Origin: Rhyacophila brunnea
Lineage: Eukaryota > Arthropoda > Insecta > Trichoptera > Rhyacophilidae
DNA length: 64,000 bases
Assembly (NCBI GenBank): GCA_022495005.1
Contig: JAGYXB010000659.1
Span: forward strand, 1,178,001 to 1,242,000
Direction: 5' to 3'
The translations under genes and the position numbers were made by a program. Below the pieces are notes generated by a model, which saw only the letters and a list, made by a program, of their open reading frames with translations, was not told the origin of the DNA and did no database searches. How positions within the stretch are numbered: the stretch's first letter is position 1; the number at the start of each line of letters is the position of its first letter. This document shows positions 55,803 to 64,000 of the stretch, piece by piece.

Positions 55803-56348
55803 CGAATCTAAAATATGCATTCTTGTTTTGATCTGTCGTGAAAATTCAAAATTAGAATTGGCAAAAAGGTAGTTTGAACAAACAAACTTTATATTTTTCA
55901 TAATAAATGATGAAGATGTCAATTAGGGCCAAGTAGGGAAAGGGAATCAAATAAACATAATTAGACGTATTATATTAAAATAAACATTCAAACGTCCCAC
56001 ATCTTTTTCACAAAATATTTTATAAATAACCACCCGAGAGGATTACTTTGTACACATCGTTTTAGGTATTCCTCGCATTATTATTAAAATTATTTCCTCG
56101 GCGAAAATATTATTTATAGTCGATTAATCGAGACGTCGGTATGTCTTGTAATTTTAGTCTGTTTATTTTAAATGTGAAAAAATAAATAATGACCTCCCGT
56201 AAACATCCTGGGATTTTTTTTCAACACGTTTATAAATCGCGCCTCGTTTGCGCAAATAAGCTTTTTCATATTGTAAACTAAGAATTAATAATCTTTAATT
56301 CTCAAACTTTTCTGTGTTACATTATTTTATAAATTCAGATGTTTTGTT
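55803..56348. other. No recognised feature
   Basis: Nothing supported. Confidence 0.45.
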
Positions 56349-56356
56349 ACTTGCAG

Positions 56357-56815
56357 TTAGAGTTGGGTTTCGGGAATTCTCGAGATTTTTTCTAGATTTT
56401 TTTATTATCAAATATTAATTATTGAAAAAACGATTTTTCTATAAGTATGAAAAAAGTAAACAGAAAACACAAAACGTTCAAAGATTGATCGAGGCATTTA
56501 ACACAATTAAGCCAACGTCGACTCAAAATGAGCGCAACTTTTCAACATCAGGGATTTTTGTGTCTCAAAAACGTGCGCGATTGAAAGTCTGTGTTTTTTG
56601 AAATTCTATTTTAATAAGTAATGTTGTGAATTATTTTTGTTTTCCTACTTCTATTTGTTTGTCTTCTTACATAAATAAAAAAAATTGAATTTGTCTGTTT
56701 TTAGGATTTTTTTACAGGTTTTTTTTTTTAAATTTCCCGATATCTCGAGAATTCTTGAGATTTCTGGAAAGCCCGAATCTCGAGATTGAGATTTTATCGG
56801 GAAATACCCAACTAT
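56357..56815 (+). mobile_element. hAT element with 8-bp target duplication and transposase remnant
   Basis: Ends TTAGAGTTGGG and (reversed) ATAGTTGGG, with repeated CTCGAGAT and TTCCCGA words near both termini. ACTTGCAG is duplicated exactly at 56349-56356 and 56816-56823. The plus strand at about 56480-56610 reads LIEAFNTIKPTSTQNERNFS then TSGIFVSQKRARLK. This is the hAT C-terminal pattern (I.P.S...ER.FS..G.....R.RL). 459 bp, non-autonomous. Confidence 0.88.
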
Positions 56816-57173
56816 ACTTGCAGTATGCAGACGTCACACTGTTCATTGCAATTAGAAAGTTTTACACTCAAAAAATACTTTTTAATATGATTACCCAATA
56901 CTATCTAATCCTGAATACTAAAAAGACAAACTATATAATAATAATATAAAGTATAATAATTAAATCATATTTTAAAAATTTGTTAAAAATTTTAAATTCG
57001 TTATTGAATATACCTACATAATTCGGAACATCTTATTTACAGATGGTGTTGGTTAGTTTTTAAAATTCAATTAAACCCTGCCCAAACCAAGCTTAATATA
57101 GGTATACCATAATAGGTAATAATCAAAAATACTTGTCTATCTATGTATAAAGTATCTAAAATTATGCGATTAA

Positions 57174-58296
57174 CCCTTAGAATGCTACGCAACGATATAT
57201 CGTTGTTTTTGATATTGGCCACAACGATCGTCGTTTTGCATTTGATGCCTGAAATGTTAAGTTAATTTTGGAACATACTACTGCTTCAGTGGTATGAAAC
57301 ATTTTTGATATATTTAGTTTTATTGTTGTGTAATATAACTTGATTTATATATGTTTTGTGACTGCGTAGTGTTAGAACTTATAAATATTGTTATTTTTTT
57401 CATCGCATCAGCATTTTTATAATAAAAGCATTAATTTCAAATACAAATTTCAGTTTACAATATAAACAAATTTCGTTTTTTATTTGTTTACAGTCAAATT
57501 CTGGGTGGAATGACAATTTTTTATTTAATATTATACATTTGAAACAGTGGGAAAAGTATTTTAGAACAGTGTTTCCCTAAAAATACTAAAGATTATACTA
57601 ACTTAATTAATACTAACTTACTTATTTCTAATTTACTAAATTAAAATACACAGATCGTGACTCCCTGAAGGGACCGTAGATTTCCTATTAAATTAAAGTG
57701 GATTTATACTATATAAAAACAATTTCATTTATAAAAAAAATAATGAAATAAAAATCATTTGCAATATTTTAAATGTTCCGATAAGCAAACACCATAAAGA
57801 CCTTTTTCACAACTCAAGCATATTGTACGCGATCTTTTAACGGGGCCACCATTTTTCCTACTCCAAACAATGCAAACTTTTTCTTTTCGGCCGGGTAATT
57901 TCCTAATTCCACTATTTTGTATTATCCCTCGTGTGGGATTATGTGCATCCGATCGAATGGAATTAAAATAATATTTTGAAGTAACCGATTGTTTCCAATA
58001 GCTTTCAAATAAAAACTCGATAGTTCGTTTCGCTCGCACACGTGGTCGTCAGTATGATAGAGCGAGAAAGAGAATTTCAATTAATTTTAAAGGCAGACGA
58101 AGCGGGGGATATCTAATAGCCTCATTATCTTTTCAAAACGACAAACTAATTACAAACGTGTTTTCAAAATATTCCGATTTCGCAGAATCAATTAGAGTGG
58201 TAAGGTGTCTAAAAATAATACAATACTTTAATTTATCGACAATTATTGGTAGCAATCTTCGACCGGATTTTGCAAAACATCGTAGCAGCCAAAGGG
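57174..58296 (-). mobile_element. Decayed piggyBac-type transposon
   Basis: 1123 bp between TTAA copies (57170-57173 and 58297-58300), with inverted ends CCCTTAGAATGCTACG and (reversed) CCCTTTGGCTGCTACG. TTAA targets and CCY ends define the piggyBac superfamily. A subterminal palindrome ACGATATATCGT lies near the left end. An autonomous element would be about 2.5 kb, so roughly half is missing, including the catalytic region. Confidence 0.92.
57755..58039 (-). pseudogene. piggyBac transposase C-terminal fragment
   Basis: 94 codons ending RKLPGRKEKVCIVWSRKNGG, then RSRTICLSCEKGLYGVCLSE and HLKYCK. This is the C-terminal cysteine-rich (RING/PHD-like) domain of piggyBac transposases, C..C......R..C..C...LC...C....YH, with the second cysteine of the first pair replaced by Trp. 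The preceding sequence has the expected basic spacer. The Asp-rich catalytic core is absent, so the fragment is inactive. Confidence 0.85.
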
Positions 58297-58514
58297 TTAA
58301 ATCATACATAACTTTGAATATTTTATAGATATAATAATATTTTTTTATCTATTATAGTTTGGTTTAGTCAGGACTATAATTATAGGTGTAATATGTATTC
58401 TTAATACAACGAAAACAAATAAATATGAATTAAAAAGTGTGCACAATTTTGTCGTATCGCCCAAAATTTACCAAAACTATTATGGTTTGGTTTCTTCTTA
58501 TTCTTTCATTGAAG

Positions 58515-58795
58515 TTAATGCCCCCACAAAACCATCCCGCCCCGCACCACACCCTCTTTCACTATGTTGCGTTGAGGCTTAGGGCAAGCACAAGTTCGCG
58601 CCACTTTACTCGATCCATCGCCAACTCTTGCGCCTCCCGCCATTCCAGACCTGCTGCGCGTAGATCGCTTTTGTAGCACTGCTGCAGGGTGACAGTGTGC
58701 CACAAGAGTACAAAGTGTCGCACTCTTTGGCGACATCCGGAACATGTCATGTCCCAGCCACGTAAAACGTCTCTTCGTGATTACGTCAATCACCG
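58515..58795 (-). pseudogene. LINE-C 3' remnant inserted in the hAT copy
   Basis: RRFTWLGHDMFRMSPKSATL, then in the next frame CYKSDLRAAGLEWREAQELA, then MDRVKWRELVLALSLNAT and a stop. W.GH..RM and DR..WR are closing motifs of non-LTR polyproteins. One frameshift lies between the two halves. The tail is only 60 bp beyond the stop. Confidence 0.75.
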
Positions 58796-58990
58796 AAGGC
58801 TGCTGTGTCTGCTTACAAATTCGGGTGTTTAGGTTTGATTTAGGCAGAGTATAATTGATTTTTGAAATCTAACCAATACCATCTGTAAACTGTAGTATTA
58901 GTTCAATAAAAACAAATACGTATGACTAACAAAGTGCACTATTTATGGCGGATCTTAGCAGCCTACCTCCACCCTTAGCTACTGTCGTGT

Positions 58991-59816
58991 AATAATTATT
59001 AAAAATTAGACTTTATAACTCGCATACCAGCATTATATTATGTCTCAAGAATAATTAACGATCAATCACATAAATGTCTCAAATAGATCAATCATCACAA
59101 ATTCATTAAATATTATAATGGAGTGTCACAGCTACTGGATCGGCATAATTGATCAGTCTTCTCGTATGTGAACATCTGAAAAGTATGGCGCAATTTCTTT
59201 TTTTGTGTGTACAGGATTGAGGGCCACTGCTTCATGCGATAACACATGATCTCGCTCAACAGTGTGTATGCTATGTGACCTTACATCTCCCTTATCACAA
59301 ATAATAAAAACATAAATATTATAATACTGTATTTTACTAGGTAAGTATAAAATCCATGCACATCATACTATCGGTAAAATGTTTAAGTTGAAATTTATTC
59401 AACATAAAATGCAAAATCTATGTTTCTGTAAGTTTCTACGTACCTACATGTATAAATAGTGATTTTGTATGTAATAAAACACAATATTAGCAACCAAATT
59501 TTCATTATGTCCCTTCCGTTTGTATAGTATAACAACTCTGTACAAAAAGTTATTTTTATTTTTTAATTTACCGAGGAAAACAAACAACTAATTAATTGCT
59601 ATAGATACATATTTGTCAAATAAATAGTAATCATCAATGATTTTTTTCAATTTTGTTTTATTCAACAATGAATATACTTTAAGATATAAGAATTTTAGAT
59701 TCTTATTGTTGAAAATACATAGGTTTTTTTAAATCTCAGTAACATACATATAGTTACTTTTCATCCTTTGGCACTCCTAATGTGGAGAGAACGGAGTGTC
59801 TGTACCTCGGTGGCGA
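58991..59816. other. No recognised feature
   Basis: Nothing supported between the two inverted hAT copies. Confidence 0.45.
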
Positions 59817-60200
59817 AGGGTGGAGGTAGGCTGTTAATATCCACCATATATAGTGCACATTAAACTTTGTTAGTTATACGTATTTGTTTTTATTGAAATA
59901 AGATTACTTTTTTATTTACAGATAGTTTCGGTTAGTTTTAAACATCAATTAAACCTTGTCTAAACCAAACCATAATAGTTTTGGTATACTTTGGGCGATA
60001 CAACAAAATTGTGCATATTTTTTCATTCATAGTTTTTTTTTTTCGTTGGATTAAGAATACATATAACACTTATTGTTGGTTCATTTTTTTTTAAATAATT
60101 TAGCCCTGCCTAACCAAAATATAATACTTAGATTTTTTTAAAAAATGTAAAATATCAAGAGTTATGTATGATACAATCGCATAATTTTAGATATTTGATA
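59817..60200 (+). mobile_element. CAGTGGCGA-family hAT copy, left part only
   Basis: Left end TCGGTGGCGAAGGGTGGAGG, then TAGTGCACATTAAACTTTGT, TTCGGTTAGTTTTAAAC, AACCAAACCATAATAG and GTTATGTATGAT. It matches the 57.0-59.0 kb copy in reverse and lacks its two insertions. The right end is lost after about 60200. Confidence 0.72.
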
Positions 60201-60688
60201 ATTGATTTCAATACTGGTGCATACCAACCTACTTTGGTCGAGCTGTAAGATATTATTTGCGTTAGGGTAGCTGGTTTGTCTGCTTTTTAGGGTATCTTTA
60301 TAAATGTTTTCAAAATTCTTTTTTCGACCCTCTGTGCCCTTACCCTTACCCCTTTATATAACTCTTTTACCCATACGGGAAATTCAGCCCTAGCGTCACC
60401 GAGTATGCGTCTTTTTATAAACAACAAGTTAGGTACCTACTGCATACACATTAGAGCAGGTGATAAAATTTACTTCATACTTCAACTGGTTAGTATTCAT
60501 TTGGTGATAAAGTTGACCTGAGTGGGTTTCGAGCGTACATATTTCGCTATCCGGGTTAGTGATCTTATCATTAAATTTGAGCTATCAATCTGCTTATGAC
60601 TCATTTGAATTAATTTTAATAATAATGCTATCGGAAAAGTCTCAAACACATTTTGAAATTTCAATTGCATTTGGCAAGAAAATTTGGT
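60201..60688. other. No recognised feature
   Basis: Nothing supported. Confidence 0.45.
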
Positions 60689-60757
60689 ACTGTTCGGTTA
60701 TCAGGAATACAGCGGAAAACACATTTTGAAAATAGCCGATAAACTGGATTATTTGTT
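60689..60757 (+). mobile_element. Solo arm of the CCTAA-core element
   Basis: TTGGTACTGTTCGGTTAT, GGAATACAGCGGAAAAC, AATAGCCGATAAACTGG and ATTATTTGTT match the left arm at 38.63 kb. The core and second arm are absent; SINE-1 copy G begins exactly where the core would start. Confidence 0.75.
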
Positions 60758-61086
60758 TAACTTTTAGAATATATCAGAACACGATGCCAATGAATTTTTT
60801 TAATACTTTTAGCTATCTTTAAGAAGAATCGAAGTAGAATTTCAGTTAATTCTGTTTTGTATAAAAAGTTATTTCGATATCATTATTGGTTGCTAGAGGT
60901 CTGGGGTCCTAGCAACTAAATTATTAATATATACGTCCGTTACTATGGAAATCAATATAACATGTTGATACATGATATTTCATTATTATTTCTATCAAGT
61001 ACAAATTTTTCAAGTCAAGTTTATATGATTCAACAGAAAATTTAAAAACGATGTATATAAAGAGTTCTTTTTATCTTGTAATTTTT
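60758..61086 (+). mobile_element. SINE-1 copy G, 5'-truncated
   Basis: Begins in the body at CTTTTAGAATATATCAG and runs to TTTTTATCTTGTAATTTTT. The first 90 bp or so of the body is missing. Its 5' junction lies at the inner edge of the solo arm. Confidence 0.68.
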
Positions 61087-61945
61087 CAACGGAACCTTCA
61101 AGTTTTTCAGCGTCATAAACCTCTACGCAGCTAAGACCACCAGTATGGGAAAGTAGGTTTTGTACAAATTTTCTAATTAGCAGTAGGTAAGATGGTATGA
61201 ATGTCAATTTAAATATTTTTGGTGTGTTTGTCTATCTAAGATAGCCGAAGATAAATAATACAATAGGTTAGTAGATACCTAATGACTTTTGACATAATTT
61301 GGAACTAAAAATGAAAGGGAACGGCATTTTAAATAAGTATTAAGCCGTCTAGTGAAAGCTTCAAAGTGTCAGAAGTCAAACATTCATAAATCTTGTCTAT
61401 TCAAGAAGAATAATTAATAGTTTGAGCGATACTTTATTTAATAGATACCTAAGTCTTTGTACTATTTACAGTGGTCGGTACATACCGTTGATAGTACCTA
61501 CATAAGTAAGTCGTAACACAGTAACATTGTAGTGTGGTTATATTTGGTAATCAAATCTTTTTACAGCTCTTTTGTTTTTGCGTGGAATTTTCTCCTCATA
61601 AAAAACAAAAATGTGGGTAATAAATGAGAACTATCAGAGTCACAATACCATATATCGTGTTTATTTAAGGTAAGTTCAGAAATATTTCTTTCTACACAGG
61701 CACACAGCTATCTACGCAAAAAATCTCATTTGGTTATTTATAGGGGAAGATGGAATATTATATTTCATATGAGTTTTTGAGTTTTAGTTTAAGTGTTTAC
61801 TTTAAAAACCCATTATTAAAACAATATTCTCATTTTTATCAGTTGATAAACTCTTTTTTGCAATAAATGTAGGTAAAATGGTATTGGAAATAAATATTTT
61901 TTGTATGGTTTTGCCGCATTTTAGAAGTTAAAGGTGTGTCTATAT
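61087..61945. other. No recognised feature
   Basis: Nothing supported. Confidence 0.45.
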
Positions 61946-62281
61946 CATGGCCCCCACAAGAGGAGGGGACTGACGGGGCTCTAGTCTGGGGGGCTAAATA
62001 CAGATCACAAATTTACTCTAATAATAAAAGTCGCCTGCGGCGCTATTTTACTTCAATGGTATTAATAATTTAAAATATTTGATTGTACGATTCAATTTTT
62101 AACTGTGTGACAAAACTCCACTGCTCCATAACTCAAATGGATGTACATATTAAAAATACAACAAAAATCGCTAAAAATACACCTTAATTATACCGCGTCA
62201 CACTGCTTTACCCTTAGCGATAGCTAGGGTGCCCGCCAACCATCCTAGCCTAGGGACCCGCTTCAGGATGTGGGGGCCATG
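61946..62281. mobile_element. hAT-like CATGGCCCCCACA element, uninterrupted copy
   Basis: Ends CATGGCCCCCACA in inverted orientation. Subterminal blocks GGGGCTCTAG and (right) CTAGCCTAGGGACCCGCTTC match the 44.18-45.04 kb copy, and CACTGCTTTACCCTTAGCG here corresponds to its unfilled LINE target. 336 bp, no coding. Flanking 8-mers do not match. Confidence 0.72.
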
Positions 62282-62435
62282 GAAGACTGGCGACTTACGA
62301 AGATTCGTAGAAGAAGCGTAAGGCGACAGCCTCTCATCCGGGAGATGTCTCAATAATATATTTATGTGATTTTCCTCAAAGCCTGGGTGTTTATGATTGT
62401 TTCACTTCAATTAACAAAAATACACTACTAACTGA

Positions 62436-62650
62436 ATTTGGAGAGCGCTTATGAGCAGGTATTAAAAAGGCCAATTGTTAAAATTTGTCGCAATTAAGCA
62501 TGGCAGTCGTAGCATAGTGATAATACACTGGGCGCGTCAACCAAGAGACACAGGTTTGATTCCTGCCGGGTGTCTTATATTTTTCAAAAAAGATTTTTTC
62601 TATTAGCAATATTTTCTCATGAGTGTTTTCAAAATTATGTATGTGAAATA
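62436..62650 (+). mobile_element. SINE-2 copy with tRNA-like unit
   Basis: GGAGAGCGCTTATGAGCAGG, the TTAAAAAGGCCAATTGTTAA piece, then a tRNA-like unit (62505-62573) with A box TAGCATAGTGATAATAC and B box GGTTTGATTCC, then TTTTTCAAAAAAGATTTTTT and the TTTTCAAAATTATGTATG end. Clear single-orientation copy. Confidence 0.68.
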
Positions 62651-63860
62651 CACTACTGTTTCACTACACTATTGTCATTGGGCTTCTTACCCTGCAGTAG
62701 TGTTATAAAGAATAAATATATTATCTGGAATATAATTATATAAGCTGAAGCTTACTACAAATGAATCTGCAATACAAAATTATTTGGATCTGTTATAACA
62801 CGTAAACTCTCACGCAATAAAAAAAGACTTTATAATTTTTCATACATATTTTACATATTTTCAAATTATTCATTGCAAAAATAAGTGTTCCTCCGCTTTT
62901 ATAAAAAATTTAAATATTTTTTCCCTGCTTATGTTTTGTTTTTTTTTTATAATCTGAGTGTTGTTGCTTGTTTGAAAAATAAACAAAATATTAAACGAAT
63001 AGTTTCTAGATGAGAAAATTATGTGTAGCTTTTTTTGTGAATAAATTATTCAGCCATTGTATTAATAACCACTTCAAAGTTCAAAGAATCTGTTTGTTTA
63101 TGAGGCATTAGGCACGCCTCACACCGACGCGTCCCTCGGAAAAACAATAGCCATTTAACTCTTTGAAGTCGAATGTTTAAAAACATGTTTATTACTATCA
63201 AACGTTACGCTTACAATATAAACAGTTTAGTATAATAGCTGCAATCCTTCCACTATTGGCTGGTACATTTTTTATAATCAACCATCAATGAAGTTGTGGA
63301 TGACGTATAGACGAGGCGTGGATTGCGGGATGGATTTTGGTCGATCGCACCATATCCATAGAAATCGAATCGTGAAAATATAAATAATGAATGTACATTC
63401 AGTTTGTAATGTTATATTATATTAATGAATTCATTGACTTTTTAAGGGGCATTAAGCAATCATATTAATGTTTCCTTAACCAGCTTACGTAAAAGTAATT
63501 TTAACATGAACCATGAGAAAGCCCGCGTGACTTCGTCGTATCACTTGATTATTAGCTCAACTCTCATAGTTTGCTGCAGGAGTAAGAGAAAAAGAAGATG
63601 ACAGTGTGAAATTTGGCTCGCTGTCCAAAAAAAACCTCAACGGGTGGCATCGATACGTTCAGTCGTTCACGAAAATTATTATTATTAGTAAATAATTATT
63701 ATAATTTTAATATATTATAGTAGATATGACTCTGAGAAAATTACTGTTCGATGACAATTACCCCCTAGACAAAAACCCCAAGACATTAACCCCTGCCAAT
63801 AACCCCCTAAAATATATGCATACTAGACTAGAGTAATTTTTTAAATATGTATCCATATTC
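62651..63860. other. No recognised gene
   Basis: AT-rich DNA. Four C-runs (ACCCCCT, AACCCCA, AACCCCT, AACCCCC) lie at 63758-63810. Confidence 0.45.
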
Positions 63861-63861
63861 T

Positions 63862-64000
63862 TTCGACCATGTCCGATCCAAATAGGATCATATGGGCCTC
63901 CACAGAGTGGAGGTTTGTATTAACAGATTTTATTTTTACGAGAAATGGATGTCAGCCACTTGCTCAACCTATTAGGTCCATACTCTGACTCTACACAAAT
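63862..64000 (-). mobile_element. SINE-3 copy cut by the window edge
   Basis: Body from GGACATGGTCGAAAG (3' end, 63862) through the CCTCCACAGAGTGGAGG hairpin to TTTGTGTAGAGTCAGAG at the edge. Whether it has a tRNA head lies outside the window. Confidence 0.75.

Larger units (their letters stand above)
57025..58990 (-). mobile_element. CAGTGGCGA-family hAT copy carrying piggyBac and LINE-C insertions
   Basis: The right end at 58990 reads, in reverse, CAGTAGCTAAGGGTGGAGG. The left arm is found at 57025-57110 (TTTACAGATGGTGTTGGTTA and following), its outer end lost. Removing piggyBac (57174-58296 plus one TTAA) and LINE-C (about 58515-58795) leaves sequence that parallels 59817-60200 in the opposite direction, block by block. 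No transposase of its own remains. Confidence 0.75.

Noticed and set aside
63758..63810. Four C-runs as a G-quadruplex or telomere-like signal
   Set aside because: Spacers of about ten bases and irregular runs make a stable quadruplex unlikely, and the repeat unit is not constant.
1..64000. CRISPR arrays, rRNA genes, bacterial operons, plasmid or phage functions
   Set aside because: No spaced direct repeats, no rRNA signatures, no ribosome binding sites with long packed frames; the composition and element set are eukaryotic.

Overview
The window looks like nuclear DNA of an insect. It is strongly AT-rich, has no operon-like gene packing, carries CCTAA/TTAGG-type telomere-like repeats, and is full of decayed transposons of typical arthropod families (hAT, mariner, piggyBac, PIF/Harbinger, many non-LTR retrotransposon 3' ends, tRNA-derived SINEs). 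Composition would suit an aphid-like hemipteran or a lepidopteran, but the sequence alone does not decide between them. I found no convincing host protein-coding gene. The window is best read as intergenic or intronic DNA built from nested mobile elements.

Layout: 0-9 kb holds three copies of a short retroposon family (SINE-1), a full-length palindromic element at 4.6-5.1 kb, and an hAT element with a perfect 8-bp target duplication at 7.58-8.18 kb. 9-16 kb holds a hAT MITE, a PIF/Harbinger-type element, a complete tRNA-derived SINE with a 12-bp target duplication, a 670-bp repeat, a hammerhead-like RNA motif at 12.92 kb, a non-LTR remnant and a TIR element. 17-25 kb is rich in non-LTR retrotransposon 3' remnants. 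One of them sits inside a 1.6-kb inverted-repeat element whose core is CCTAA repeats. 25-34 kb holds a possible solo LTR, the second 670-bp repeat, more SINEs and an hAT remnant. 34.5-39 kb holds a decayed mariner carrying a SINE, two TIR elements and a small inverted-repeat element filled with CCTAA repeats. 39-46 kb is a patchwork of rearranged SINE-2 pieces, nested hairpins, a foldback element with tandem 12-13-mers, and an hAT-like element interrupted by a LINE. 48-50 kb shows a LINE remnant split by an hAT element that itself contains SINE-2. 53-62 kb holds more hAT copies, a piggyBac remnant bounded by TTAA, and a pair of related hAT copies in which one copy supplies the empty site of the piggyBac insertion.

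The elements do not cooperate as a pathway; what can be read is an order of insertion. Recurring families named here by letter are: LINE-A to LINE-H (non-LTR remnants), SINE-1 to SINE-3, R31 (a 280-bp repeat of unknown type) and R660 (a 670-bp repeat). The most unusual observation is that every CCTAA-type array seen lies inside, or directly against an arm of, an inverted-repeat element, which suggests telomere-like DNA being carried or formed by small DNA transposons.
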